Origin: Clavibacter michiganensis
Lineage (GTDB): Bacteria; Actinomycetota; Actinomycetes; Actinomycetales; Microbacteriaceae
DNA length: 64,000 nt
Assembly: GCF_016907085.1 (NCBI RefSeq)
Contig: NZ_JAFBBJ010000001.1
Location: forward strand, 868,001 to 932,000
Reading direction: 5' to 3'
The number at the start of each line of letters is the position of its first letter. The first letter of the stretch is position 1. Below are positions 23,694 to 32,611 of the stretch, piece by piece. Under the pieces are notes generated by a model, which made no database searches, was not told the origin of the DNA, and saw only the letters and a list, made by a program, of their open reading frames with translations. The position numbers were made by a program, and so were the translations under genes.

Positions 23694-24823
23694 GAGCCGA
23701 TCTCCTGGTACGCCGCGAACAGCAGCGCCTCCTCGGGCCCGTTGAGCACGCTCGCCCGGCCGACGCCGTCGAGCACGATGAAGCGCATCATGTCGCCGCG
23801 CGCCTTCTTGTCGCGCTTCATGCTCGCGACGAGCGTGGGCCAGCGGCCGACGGGGTAGCTGGTGGGCAGGTCGAGCGAGTCGAGGATCCGCCGGTGCCGG
23901 TCGACGGCCTCGTCGGAGAGCGAGCGCGTGAGGCGCGACAGCTCGGCCGCGAAGACCATGCCGACCGCGACGGCCGCGCCGTGCCGCCAGCGGTAGCGCT
24001 CGGCGTGCTCGATGGCGTGGCCGAGCGTGTGGCCGTAGTTGAGGATCTCGCGGCGGCCCTTCTCGGTGAAGTCCTCCCCCACGACCTCGGCCTTCATCGC
24101 GATGGACAGCTCCACGACGCGGCGGAACTCAGGTGCCGTCGGGTCCGTGACCCGCGCCACGTCGCGCTCGATGATGTCGAGGATCTCGGGCACGGCGATG
24201 AACCCGGCCTTCACGATCTCCGCGAAGCCCGTGACGATCTCGTTCCGCGGCAGGGTCGCCAGCAGGTCGAGGTCGACGATCACGGCGGTCGGCGCGTAGA
24301 AGGCGCCGACGAGGTTCTTGCCCTCGGAGGTGTTGATGCCCGTCTTGCCGCCGACGGCCGCGTCGACCATGGCGAGCACCGTCGTCGGGATCTGGATGAG
24401 CATCACGCCGCGCAGCCACGTCGCCGCGACGAACCCGCCGAGGTCGGTCGTGGCGCCGCCGCCGAGCGTGATGACGGCGTCCGAGCGCGTGAAGTCGGTG
24501 GTGCCCATGATCTTCCAGCAGAACGCGGCGACCTCGACGCGCTTGGCGCCCTCGGCGTCGGGCACCTCCGCGAGGTACACCTCCACGTCGCCCTGCAGGC
24601 GCTCGCGGAGCCGCGACGCCTCCTCGGCGAGGGCGGGCGCGTGCACGATGAGCACCTTGCGGACGCGCGGGCCGAGCAGCGCGCCCACGCCCTGGACGAG
24701 GCCGCGGCCCACGGTGACGTCGTAGCCGGGGGTGCCGGAGACGCGGATCACGGTGGGCGCGTCGGGTTCGGCGGTCGCCGGCGTCGCGGGGGCGTCAGCG
24801 TCGGTGGGGTGTGCGTCGGTCAT
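23690..24823 (-). CDS. aroB: 3-dehydroquinate synthase
   Basis: Converts DAHP to 3-dehydroquinate, the second step of aromatic synthesis, using NAD and a divalent metal. The 377-residue protein has LGGGATTDLGGFVAATW for NAD, AAVGGKTGINTSEGKNLVGA and the metal ligands in GFAEIVKAGF and NYGHTLGHAIEH. Residues 1-22 are an Ala/Thr/Pro-rich extension before the family start. The ATG overlaps the aroK stop by four bases (ATGA), so kinase and synthase are coupled. Confidence 0.97.
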   Translation of the reverse strand: MTDAHPTDADAPATPATAEPDAPTVIRVSGTPGYDVTVGRGLVQGVGALLGPRVRKVLIVHAPALAEEASRLRERLQGDVEVYLAEVPDAEGAKRVEVAAFCWKIMGTTDFTRSDAVITLGGGATTDLGGFVAATWLRGVMLIQIPTTVLAMVDAAVGGKTGINTSEGKNLVGAFYAPTAVIVDLDLLATLPRNEIVTGFAEIVKAGFIAVPEILDIIERDVARVTDPTAPEFRRVVELSIAMKAEVVGEDFTEKGRREILNYGHTLGHAIEHAERYRWRHGAAVAVGMVFAAELSRLTRSLSDEAVDRHRRILDSLDLPTSYPVGRWPTLVASMKRDKKARGDMMRFIVLDGVGRASVLNGPEEALLFAAYQEIGS

Positions 24824-25311
24824 GGCTGCCTCTCCCGGGCGAAGCGCTCGATCTCGCGGGCGATGCGCGGGAGCGGGCGGTCGGAGGTGTCGATGGTCAG
24901 GTCGGCGAGCGAGCGGTAGAGCTCCTCGCGGTCGGCGACGATGCGGCGCCAGCTGTCGAGGCCGTCGACGAGCGGGCGGTCGTGGCCGCGGATCCGCGCG
25001 CGCACGGCGTGCTCGCTCACGGTCAGGAGCACGACCCGGCAGGACTCCAGGTCGGCGCGCGTCGCCGGGTCGAGCACGGCTCCCCCACCGAGCGAGACGA
25101 CCCCGTCGTCCGCGAGGGCCGCGGCGACCGCGGCCCGCTCGAGCTCGCGGAACCGCGGCTCGCCGTGCTCGCGGAAGATGTCGGCGATGGATCCGTGCGC
25201 CTCGACAATCGCGCGGTCCGTGTCGGTGAACGGCACGCCCAGCGCCTTCGCCACGCGGCGGCCGACCGTGGTCTTGCCCGCGCCGGGCGGGCCGATCAGG
25301 ACGACCGGCAC
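24820..25311 (-). CDS. aroK: Shikimate kinase
   Basis: Phosphorylates shikimate at position 3. A 163-residue P-loop kinase: Walker A GPPGAGKTTVGRRVA starts at residue 8, FTDTDRAIVEAHGSIADIF holds the shikimate-binding Asp, FRELERAAV follows, and GGGAVLDP is the glycine-rich substrate loop; the lid Arg is in RPLVDG. The GTG start, two bases beyond the aroC stop, places Walker A at the family-typical position. No ATG is available nearby. Confidence 0.95.
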   Translation of the reverse strand: MPVVLIGPPGAGKTTVGRRVAKALGVPFTDTDRAIVEAHGSIADIFREHGEPRFRELERAAVAAALADDGVVSLGGGAVLDPATRADLESCRVVLLTVSEHAVRARIRGHDRPLVDGLDSWRRIVADREELYRSLADLTIDTSDRPLPRIAREIERFARERQP

Positions 25312-25313
25312 GC

Positions 25314-26552
25314 TCAGGCCTCGGGCGCCGCCGGCGGCGCGGCGTCCGCCTCGTCCACGAGGTCGGCGCCCGTGCGGCGGCCCTCCGGGATCGCGTCGAG
25401 GTAGCCGCGGAGGTTCCGCAGGGTCTCGCCCACGGAGTCGCCGCCGAACTTCTCCAGCACGGCGTCGGCGAGCGTGAGCGCCACCATGGCCTCGGCCACG
25501 ACGCCCGCGGCGGGCACCGCGCACACGTCGGAGCGCTGGTGGTTCGCGGGGGCGGCGCCGCCCGTGGCGGTGTCGATGGTGCGGAGGGCGCGCGGCACGG
25601 TCGCGATGGGCTTCATGCCCGCACGGACGCGGAGGACCGTGCCCGTCGACATGCCGCCCTCGGTGCCGCCAGCGCGGTCCGTGGACCGGCCGATGCCGGC
25701 GTCCGTGGAGAACAGCTCGTCGTGTGCCTCGGATCCGCGGCGCGTGGTGGTGAGGAAGCCGTCGCCGACCTCGACGCCCTTGATCGCCTGGATGCCCATG
25801 AGCGCGGCCGCGAGCTTCGAGTCGAGGCGGCGGTCCCAGTGCACGTGCGAGCCGAGGCCCGGCGGCAGGTCGTAGGCGAGGACCTCGACGACGCCGCCGA
25901 CCGTGTCGCCGCTGGCCTTCGTGTCGTCGACCTCGGCGACCATGCGGGCGCTCGTCTCGGGGTGGAAGCAGCGCAGCGGATCCGCGTCCAGCGCGTCCAC
26001 GTCGGCCGGCGTCGGCAGCGGCGCGCCCTCGGGCACGCGGACGGGACCGATGGCGAGCGTGTGGCTCACGAGCGTGATGCCGAGCTCGGCGAGGAACGCG
26101 CGCGCCACGGCGCCGAGCGCGACGCGGGCGGCGGTCTCCCGGGCGCTCGCGCGCTCGAGCACGGGGCGCGCCTCGTCGAAGTCGTACTTCTGCATGCCCA
26201 CGAGGTCGGCGTGGCCGGGGCGGGGACGAGTGAGGGCCGCGGCGCGCGCGCCCTGCAGCTTCGCGGGGTCCACCGGCTCGGGGCTCATCACGTCGACCCA
26301 CTTGGGCCACTCGGTGTTGCCGATGCGCACGGCGATGGGGCTGCCGAGCGTGCGCCCGTGGACCACGCCGGTCGACAGGCTCAGCTCGTCCTGCTCGAAC
26401 GCCATGCGCGCGCCGCGGCCGTAGCCGAGCTTGCGACGGGCGAGGTCGGCGCGGATGCCGTCGAGGCTGACGGGCACGCCCGCGGGCAGGCCCTCCAGGA
26501 CGGCGATGAGTTCGGGGCCGTGGGATTCCCCGGCGGTGAGCCAACGCAGCAT
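25314..26552 (-). CDS. aroC: Chorismate synthase
   Basis: Eliminates phosphate from EPSP to give chorismate using reduced FMN. The 412 residues begin [12 protein letters not shown], the exact family start, so the ATG there is preferred over an upstream in-frame start that would add 22 residues encoded by repeated sequence. Conserved blocks: [28 protein letters not shown] [12 protein letters not shown] and [17 protein letters not shown] site lies eight bases upstream. EPSP synthase (aroA), which acts just before it, is not in the window. Confidence 0.97.
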   Translation of the reverse strand: MLRWLTAGESHGPELIAVLEGLPAGVPVSLDGIRADLARRKLGYGRGARMAFEQDELSLSTGVVHGRTLGSPIAVRIGNTEWPKWVDVMSPEPVDPAKLQGARAAALTRPRPGHADLVGMQKYDFDEARPVLERASARETAARVALGAVARAFLAELGITLVSHTLAIGPVRVPEGAPLPTPADVDALDADPLRCFHPETSARMVAEVDDTKASGDTVGGVVEVLAYDLPPGLGSHVHWDRRLDSKLAAALMGIQAIKGVEVGDGFLTTTRRGSEAHDELFSTDAGIGRSTDRAGGTEGGMSTGTVLRVRAGMKPIATVPRALRTIDTATGGAAPANHQRSDVCAVPAAGVVAEAMVALTLADAVLEKFGGDSVGETLRNLRGYLDAIPEGRRTGADLVDEADAAPPAAPEA

Positions 26553-26560
26553 GCCCCCAT

Positions 26561-26637
26561 CCTCCCACAGCGGTAGGGACCGACCCGCGAGCAGGCTCGC
26601 GTCCACGGCCTCCCACAACGGCAGGGACCGACCCGCG
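26561..26637. repeat. 29-bp direct repeat between aroE and aroC
   Basis: 26561-26589 and 26609-26637 match at 27 of 29 positions, offset 48 bases. The copy next to aroE abuts its stop; the other contains the aroC ribosome binding site. A weaker match continues into the last codons of aroE, so this looks like another gene-end duplication. Confidence 0.8.
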
Positions 26638-26639
26638 GG

Positions 26640-27530
26640 TCAGGCGCCGGCCCAGGCCCGATCCGGATCCCGGCCGACGCTCGCGAGCATCGCCGCCAGC
26701 ACGCGCTCCTCGTCCGGCAGCGGCCGGGCGTCGTCGGCGTGCGCGAACAGGCGCACCTGGTCGAGCGCCTGGTGCACGAGCATGTCGATCCCCGGCACGA
26801 CGCGGCCGCCCGCCCGCTCCCACCCGCTGGCGATGCCCGTGGGCCATGGGGCGTAAGTGACGTCGAGGAGCACGGTCGCCTCCGGCAGGTAGGACGGCAG
26901 CGGCACCGCCGCGGCGGCGTCGCCCGGGAGGGTGCTGATCACGGTGTCGGCGTCGCGGAGCGCGCTCACGGCGTCGTCGAGCGGCACGGCGTGGAGCACG
27001 ATGCCCAGCTCCTCGGCCAGCGGCGCGAGCTCCCGCCCCTGCTCCGGGCGGCGGGCCGCGACCACGATCTCGCGGGCGCCCATGCGACCCAGCGCGACGA
27101 CGGCCGAGCGCGCGGTGGATCCGGCGCCCAGCACGACGGCACGCCCGCACCGCGCGACGCCGGCCATCCCGAAGGCCCTCACGATCCCCGCGACGTCCGT
27201 GTTCGCGCCGCGGCGCCGCACCCCGCCGTCGCCGTCCTCCTCGAGGAGCAGCGTGTTGGCCGCGCCCGCGAGGCGTGCGGTGTCGTCGAGCAGGTCGAGG
27301 AGCGGCAGCACGTCGCGCTTGAGCGGCATCGTGAGCGAGAGGCCGCGCCAACCGGATCCGAGGCCCGCGACGAACGCGCCGAGGTCGGCCCCCGTGCACT
27401 CCACCGCCTCATAGGACCAGTCGAGCCCGAGCACCCGATAGGCCGCCGCGTGCAACCGCGGCGAGAGCGAGTGCGCGATGGGGCTGCCGAGGACCGCCAG
27501 CCGCACGGCCGGCGTCCGCGGATCAGCCAT
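26640..27530 (-). CDS. aroE: Shikimate dehydrogenase
   Basis: Reduces 3-dehydroshikimate with NADPH. The 296-residue protein has the substrate motif GSPIAHSLSPRLHAAAY (about 15-31), the catalytic Lys in LTMPLKRDVLP and Asp in GANTDVAG, and the NADP-binding GAGSTARSAVVAL; PGIDMLVHQALDQ near the end is conserved. It overlaps the mltG stop by eight bases. In-window enzymes cover AroB, AroQ, AroE, AroK and AroC, i.e. all but the first step and EPSP synthase. Confidence 0.96.
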   Translation of the reverse strand: MADPRTPAVRLAVLGSPIAHSLSPRLHAAAYRVLGLDWSYEAVECTGADLGAFVAGLGSGWRGLSLTMPLKRDVLPLLDLLDDTARLAGAANTLLLEEDGDGGVRRRGANTDVAGIVRAFGMAGVARCGRAVVLGAGSTARSAVVALGRMGAREIVVAARRPEQGRELAPLAEELGIVLHAVPLDDAVSALRDADTVISTLPGDAAAAVPLPSYLPEATVLLDVTYAPWPTGIASGWERAGGRVVPGIDMLVHQALDQVRLFAHADDARPLPDEERVLAAMLASVGRDPDRAWAGA

Positions 27531-29130
27531 TGCCGGGGTTGTCCTTCATGAACTGCTGCCACTGGGCGACGGCCTTCTGGTGCTCCTCGTACGTCTGGGA
27601 GAACACGGTGTCGCCCGTGATGGTGTTGACCGTGACGAAGTACAGCCACGGGCCGTCGGCCGGCGCCAGCGCGGCCTTGATCGCGAGGTCGCCCGGGTTC
27701 GAGATGGGGCCCACCGGCAGCCCCGGGTGCACGTAGGTGTTCCAGGGGTTGTCGTCGGCGCGCTCGGCGTCGGTGGTCGTCACCCGGCCGACGGACTGCG
27801 CGCCGTAGGCGACGGTGGCGTCCGACTGCAGCGGCATGCCGATCGCGATGCGGTTCTGGAACACGCGCGACACCTTGTAGAAGTCGCCCTCGAAGCGGGC
27901 CTCCTTCTGGATGAGCGCGGCGAGCGTGAGCACGCGGTGCCGGTCGGCGGCCGCGACGCCGGCCTGGTCGAGCGCCTGGAACGTGCGGCTCACCATCGCC
28001 TTCACCATGTCCGTCGCGGAGGTGCCGGGCGGGAAGTCGTACGTGGCCGGGAAGAGGTAGCCCTCGATGTTCGGCGCCTCCGCGGGGATGCCGAGCGCGG
28101 CGCGATCGGCGGCGGCTGCCTCCAGGTCGGCGACGGGCGTGCCGGTGCCCTCCGCGATGAGCTCGAACGCCTGCGCGGCCGTCTGGCCCTCGGGGATGGT
28201 GACCTTGGCCTGGATCTGGCTCGACGGATCCTGCAGCAGCGCGAGCGCGGACGCCGCGCTCATCTGCTTCCGGAGCGTGTACGTGCCCGGCTGGAAGACG
28301 ACCTCGCCGCCGGACGCGACGACGGCCTGGTAGAACGCCTTCGACGTCCTCACGACGTCCTGCGCCGCGAGCGTGTCACCGATGGTGCTGCCGGTGTCAC
28401 CCGTCTTGACGACCACCTGCACCTCGCCGGATCCGTCGCCGTCGTAGTCGGTGGGCTCGGCGGGCGTGAGGAGCGCCGTCACCACCGGGCCGAAGAGCGA
28501 CGTGGCGATGACGGCCGCGCCGCCGAACAGCGCGATGAGCAGGACCACGACGTACGGCCACTTGGGGTGGCGCCGCTTCGGCTTCGGGGCGACGGGGGCC
28601 TTCTGGCGCGGCGGTGCACCGCGTCCGCCGTCCGACGTCTCGCGGGTGGGCGTGAGGGGGGTCGGTGAGGTCCGGGCCACGCTCGCCGCGGCCACGTCGA
28701 CGCGCGACCGGTCCTCGGATGCGGGACGGGGAGCGCCGGCGGGCGGCAGGGGTGCGGTCTCCCGTGCGGCGGGACGCCCGTCGGCCGCCGCCGATCGCGG
28801 CGCGTCGTCCGGTGCGGGCGCCGGGGTCCCCGCCTGCGCCTCCGCGGCCTCGCGCAGGGCGCGGAGCTCGCGTCGCGTCATGGGCGCGCCGGTGCCGATG
28901 CCGGGGCCCTCGCCGCGGGGAGCGGGAGACGGAGCCGGCGTCGCGGCCGGTGCCGGGGCATCGCCGGGCTGATCGCCGAACAGGCTCTCGAAGGGGTCGC
29001 CACCGCCACCCGCGGCCGCCGCGGCGCGTCGGGTGGGATCGGTCTCAGGCGTGTCGGTCAGGATCGACTCGGTTCCTCGGGACGAGAGCACCGGGTGGGG
29101 AGCCGGCGGCGCGCTCGGTCTCGAGCGCAT
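27523..29130 (-). CDS. mltG: Endolytic murein transglycosylase MltG
   Basis: Cleaves nascent glycan strands and is thought to set their length. A long cytoplasmic, Pro/Ala-rich N-terminus (about 1-195) precedes one membrane segment (WPYVVVLLIALFGGAAVIAT) and the extracytoplasmic YceG domain; the catalytic Glu is in ALIQKEARFEGDFYKVS, followed by NRIAIGMPLQSDATVAYGA. The 535 residues exceed E. coli MltG (340) mainly because of the N-terminus, a common actinobacterial feature. The start lies inside ruvX, overlapping it by 86 bases; it is supported by a perfect TATAAT eight bases upstream, implying a leaderless mRNA. An internal start at MTRRELRALRE is a weaker alternative. Confidence 0.93.
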   Translation of the reverse strand: MRSRPSAPPAPHPVLSSRGTESILTDTPETDPTRRAAAAAGGGGDPFESLFGDQPGDAPAPAATPAPSPAPRGEGPGIGTGAPMTRRELRALREAAEAQAGTPAPAPDDAPRSAAADGRPAARETAPLPPAGAPRPASEDRSRVDVAAASVARTSPTPLTPTRETSDGGRGAPPRQKAPVAPKPKRRHPKWPYVVVLLIALFGGAAVIATSLFGPVVTALLTPAEPTDYDGDGSGEVQVVVKTGDTGSTIGDTLAAQDVVRTSKAFYQAVVASGGEVVFQPGTYTLRKQMSAASALALLQDPSSQIQAKVTIPEGQTAAQAFELIAEGTGTPVADLEAAAADRAALGIPAEAPNIEGYLFPATYDFPPGTSATDMVKAMVSRTFQALDQAGVAAADRHRVLTLAALIQKEARFEGDFYKVSRVFQNRIAIGMPLQSDATVAYGAQSVGRVTTTDAERADDNPWNTYVHPGLPVGPISNPGDLAIKAALAPADGPWLYFVTVNTITGDTVFSQTYEEHQKAVAQWQQFMKDNPGNG

Positions 29131-29530
29131 GTTGAAGGATTATAACGGCCGCCACCTGGTCGATCACCGGCTTCTGCTTACGGGAGCCTCTGCCCGAGGC
29201 GCGCAGGGCGCCCTGCGCGGAGACCGTCGAGAGGCGCTCGTCGACCAGCCGCACGGTGATCTCCGTCGCATCCGCGAGGCGCCGGGCGAACCCCTCCGCG
29301 TCCTCCGTGGACGCCGTGGCCCGGCCCGAGAGCGCGAGCGGCAGGCCCACGAGGATCTCCGCGCAGTCGATCTCGGCGGCCACCTCGAGGATCCGCCGCA
29401 CGTCCGCCGAGCCGGCCGCGTCGCGCGGCACGGTCTCGACGGGCGTCGCGATCAGGCCGTGCGGATCCGACCGGGCGAGGCCGATGCGGGCCTTCCCCAC
29501 GTCGACCGCCAGCCGGGACCCGACGCGCAT
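29045..29530 (-). CDS. ruvX: Holliday-junction resolvase-like protein RuvX (YqgF)
   Basis: A 161-residue RNase H-fold protein of the YqgF family, implicated in processing the 5' end of pre-16S rRNA and proposed as a backup junction resolvase. The first acidic residue is in RLAVDVGKARIGLARSD, VGLPLALSGRAT is the second motif, and the C-terminal acidic motif is in PVIDQVAAVIIL. The ATG shares a base with the alaS stop (TGATG). Its 3' end overlaps the mltG start and carries a perfect -10 element, which forces a rare ATA codon. Confidence 0.94.
   Translation of the reverse strand: MRVGSRLAVDVGKARIGLARSDPHGLIATPVETVPRDAAGSADVRRILEVAAEIDCAEILVGLPLALSGRATASTEDAEGFARRLADATEITVRLVDERLSTVSAQGALRASGRGSRKQKPVIDQVAAVIILQHALETERAAGSPPGALVPRNRVDPDRHA
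29139..29144 (-). promoter_or_regulatory. Perfect -10 element (TATAAT) for mltG inside ruvX
   Basis: TATAAT on the minus strand, eight bases before the mltG ATG. It spans the ruvX codons GTT ATA ATC; ATA is very rare in this window. The -35 region is poor (GTGATC with a 17-base spacer). Confidence 0.6.
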
Positions 29531-32187
29531 CAGGAGGCGAGCGCCTGGCGGACAGCGGCGAGGGCGTCGCCGATGGCCGACACGTCGGATCCGCCGCCCT
29601 GCGCGAGGTCGTCCTTGCCGCCGCCGCCGCCGCCGAGCACGGCCGCCGCCGCACGGGCGAGCTGCCCGGCCTTGGCGCCGGCGTCGCGCGCGGCCTGGTT
29701 CGTGGCCACGATGACGGTCGGCTTGCCGCCCGCGTCGCCCGCGAGGGCGACCACGACGGGCTCGGATCCCGCGCGCTCCCGCACGAGCGTCACGAGCTGG
29801 CGCACCTCGTCGGCCGAGCGCACGCTGCCGAGCGACTCCTGGATGAGGGTCACGGATCCGACGCGCGAGCCCTGCGCGAGGAGCGCCGGCACGCGCTGCT
29901 GCAGCGCCTGCGCCTCGAAGTCGGCGATGCGCCGCTCCGCCGTCTTCAGGTTCTGCAGGAGGTCGGCGATGCGGTCGGGCAGCTGCTCGCGCGGCGTCTT
30001 GAGGCTCGACGTGAGCTGCGACACGATCGCGCGCTCGACGGCGAGGTCCTGGAACGCCTCGCGGCCGACGAGCGACTCGATGCGGCGGTTGGTGGATCCG
30101 ACGGACGACTCCCCCACCACGTTGATGAGCCCGATCTGCGCGCTGGACGACACATGCGTGCCGGCGCAGAGCTCGCGCGACCACGGGCCGCCGATGTCGA
30201 CCACGCGCACGGTGTCCCCGTACTTCTCGCCGAACAGCGCCATGGCGCCGAGCTGCTTGGCCTCGTCGATCGGCATCACGCGCGTCACGACCTGCAGGTC
30301 GTCCCGCACGGCGCCGTTCGCGATGTCCTCGATCTCGCTGCGCGTCTCCGGGCTCAGCGCCTGGTTCCAGGCGAAGTCGAGGCGCATGTAGCCGGCCCGG
30401 TTGTAGGAGCCGGACTGGTGGGCGTCCTGGCCGAGCACCTGGCGGAGCGCGGCGTGCACGAGGTGCGTGCCCGAGTGCGCCTGCGTCGCGCCGCGGCGCC
30501 AGTCGGCGTCGACGACCGTGGTGGCGGCGTCGCCGACGCCCACCTCGCCCGAGCGCACCTGCACGCGGTGGCTGATGAGGCCCTTCACGGGCTTCTGCAC
30601 GTCGAGCACCTCGAGGTCGAAGCCCTGGCCGACGATGCTGCCCGCGTCGGCCTCCTGGCCGCCGGACTCCGCGTAGAGGCTCGTCTCGGGGAGGATGACC
30701 TCCGCGATGTCGCCCGCGACCGCGTGGTCGACGCTGTGGCCGCCCACGATGAGGCCGAGGATCGTCGTCCCGGTCTCCAGCTCGTCGTACCCGGTGAAGC
30801 GCGTCTCGCCCGCCGCGCGGAACTCGCTGTACACGGTGAGGTCGGCGAGGGCGGTCTTCTTGCTCTTGGCGTCGGCCTTGGCGCGCGTGCGCTGCTCCAG
30901 CATCAGGCGGTCGAAGGCCTCGCGGTCGACCGTGAGGCCGTTCTCCTCGGCCATCTCGAGCGTGAGGTCGATGGGGAAGCCGAACGTGTCGTGCAGCAGG
31001 AACGCGGTGTCGCCCGCGATCCGCTCGCCGCCCTTCGCCTTCGTCTCGCCGACGGCCACGTCGAGGATCGTCGTGCCGCCCGAGAGCGTGCGGAGGAAGG
31101 TCTCCTCCTCCGCGTAGGCGAGGCGGGAGATGCGGTCGAAGTCGTCGGACACCTCGGGGTAGGCGGCCTTCATTGCATCGCGCGACGCGGGGAACAGCTC
31201 GCCGAAGGTCGCGGCGTCCACGCCCATGAGGCGCATCGCCCGCACGGTGCGGCGCATGAGGCGGCGCAGGATGTAGCCGCGCCCCTCGTTGGACGGCCGC
31301 ACGCCGTCGGACATGAGCATGAGCGAGGAGCGCACGTGGTCGGCGACGATGCGCATGCGCACGTCGTCCTCGTGGTCGGCGCCGTAGCGGCGGCCCGCGA
31401 GCTCGGCCGCGCGGTCGAGCACGGGGCGCACCTGGTCGATCTCGTACATGTTCTCGACGCCCTGCTTGAGGAACGCGACGCGCTCGAGGCCCATGCCGGT
31501 GTCGATGTTCTTCTTCGGCAGGTCGCCGAGGATCTCGAACTCGCTCTTGCCCGTGCCGGCCCCGCGCAGGTACTGCATGAAGACGAGGTTCCAGATCTCC
31601 ACGTAGCGGTCGTCGTCGGTCGCCGGGCCGCCATCGGCGCCGTAGGCGGGGCCGCGGTCGAAGAAGATCTCCGAGCAGGGGCCCGCCGGGCCCGGCTGGC
31701 CCGTGTGCCAGTAGTTCGTGTCGCGCCCGAGGCCCTGGATCCGCTCGTCCGGCAGGCCCGCGATGCGCTTCCACGCCTGACGCGCCTCGTCGTCCTCGTG
31801 GTAGACGGTGACCCAGAGGTCGTCGGGCGAGAAGCCGAGCCCGCCGTCGGCCTCGCTCGTGGTGAGCAGCTCCCACGCGTACGCGATGGCCTGCTCCTTG
31901 AAGTAGTCGCCGAAGGAGAAGTTGCCGTTCATCTGGAAGAAGGTGCCGTGCCGGGGCGTGCGGCCGACCTCCTCGATGTCGAGCGTGCGGATGCACTTCT
32001 GGACGCTCGTGGCGCGCGGGAACGGCGCGGGCACGACGCCCGTGAGGTACGGCACGAACGGCACCATGCCGGCCACCGTGAACAGCAGGGTCGGGTCGTC
32101 GCTGACGAGCGACGCCGACGGCACGACGGTGTGCCCTCGGTCGCCGAAGTACGTCAGCCAGGCGTTGCGGATGTCTGCGGTCTGCAT
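29530..32187 (-). CDS. alaS: Alanyl-tRNA synthetase
   Basis: Charges tRNA-Ala. At 885 residues it is full length. The class II catalytic core (about 1-240) includes FQMNGNFSFGDYFKE and the EIWNLVFMQY motif; the editing domain has HSGTHLVHAALRQV and the zinc Cys-His pair in CAGTHVSS; the C-terminal C-Ala domain has GGGGGGKDDLAQGGG. AGGA lies five bases before the ATG. It follows a small membrane-protein gene by six bases, leaving no space for a T-box leader. Confidence 0.98.
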   Translation of the reverse strand: MQTADIRNAWLTYFGDRGHTVVPSASLVSDDPTLLFTVAGMVPFVPYLTGVVPAPFPRATSVQKCIRTLDIEEVGRTPRHGTFFQMNGNFSFGDYFKEQAIAYAWELLTTSEADGGLGFSPDDLWVTVYHEDDEARQAWKRIAGLPDERIQGLGRDTNYWHTGQPGPAGPCSEIFFDRGPAYGADGGPATDDDRYVEIWNLVFMQYLRGAGTGKSEFEILGDLPKKNIDTGMGLERVAFLKQGVENMYEIDQVRPVLDRAAELAGRRYGADHEDDVRMRIVADHVRSSLMLMSDGVRPSNEGRGYILRRLMRRTVRAMRLMGVDAATFGELFPASRDAMKAAYPEVSDDFDRISRLAYAEEETFLRTLSGGTTILDVAVGETKAKGGERIAGDTAFLLHDTFGFPIDLTLEMAEENGLTVDREAFDRLMLEQRTRAKADAKSKKTALADLTVYSEFRAAGETRFTGYDELETGTTILGLIVGGHSVDHAVAGDIAEVILPETSLYAESGGQEADAGSIVGQGFDLEVLDVQKPVKGLISHRVQVRSGEVGVGDAATTVVDADWRRGATQAHSGTHLVHAALRQVLGQDAHQSGSYNRAGYMRLDFAWNQALSPETRSEIEDIANGAVRDDLQVVTRVMPIDEAKQLGAMALFGEKYGDTVRVVDIGGPWSRELCAGTHVSSSAQIGLINVVGESSVGSTNRRIESLVGREAFQDLAVERAIVSQLTSSLKTPREQLPDRIADLLQNLKTAERRIADFEAQALQQRVPALLAQGSRVGSVTLIQESLGSVRSADEVRQLVTLVRERAGSEPVVVALAGDAGGKPTVIVATNQAARDAGAKAGQLARAAAAVLGGGGGGKDDLAQGGGSDVSAIGDALAAVRQALAS

Positions 32188-32193
32188 GCGGTC

Positions 32194-32415
32194 CTACTGC
32201 TTTCCCAGCTCGGTGATGGTGTCCTCGGCCTCGCCCACGGCGGAGCGGAGCTCGGCCTCGCGGCGGCGGTAGCCGTCCTCGACGGCCTCGCCGAACCGGC
32301 GGGCCCGGGCGTCGACGCCCTGGAACAGGCGGTGCCCGGCCGGCGTGCGGTCGACCACGTGGGCGACGGCGAAGCCGATGACGACCCCCACGACGATGAG
32401 GACGAGGTTCTTCAT
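32194..32415 (-). CDS. Small membrane-anchored protein of unknown function
   Basis: A 73-residue protein: one N-terminal membrane segment (NLVLIVVGVVIGFAVAHVV, residues 3-21) and a charged helical tail likely to form a coiled coil (ARARRFGEAVEDGYRRREAE). A good AAGGGGAG lies five bases before the ATG. The same kind of small gene is found between rpsD and alaS in related actinobacteria as far as I recall, but I do not know its function. It is expected to be co-transcribed with alaS. Confidence 0.75.
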   Translation of the reverse strand: MKNLVLIVVGVVIGFAVAHVVDRTPAGHRLFQGVDARARRFGEAVEDGYRRREAELRSAVGEAEDTITELGKQ

Positions 32416-32560
32416 GCTTCTCCCCTTCCGGGAGCTGCCCCCAGACGGAGGTGACGTGCGGTGCGGAGGCCAGCGGGGGCCGAGGGCGATCCTACCGGCC
32501 GGTCCGCGCGCCACCCGCGTCGGGCGGCGTCCGGATCGCGTCCGGGCCCGGAGACGCCGA

Positions 32561-32592
32561 GAGGCGGGCCGCCCGGATGGACGACCCGCCTC
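32561..32592 (-). terminator. GC-rich hairpin after rpsD
   Basis: Arms GAGGCGGG (32561-32568) and CCCGCCTC (32585-32592) flank a 16-base loop, about 20 bases beyond the rpsD stop. There is no T-run, so termination strength is uncertain. Confidence 0.4.
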
Positions 32593-32611
32593 GCGGACGG
32601 TGGTGCGGTGC

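Noticed and set aside
32188..32193. T-box leader for alaS (and likewise for thrS)
   Set aside because: alaS starts six bases after the preceding gene, and the thrS upstream region shows no specifier or antiterminator structure.
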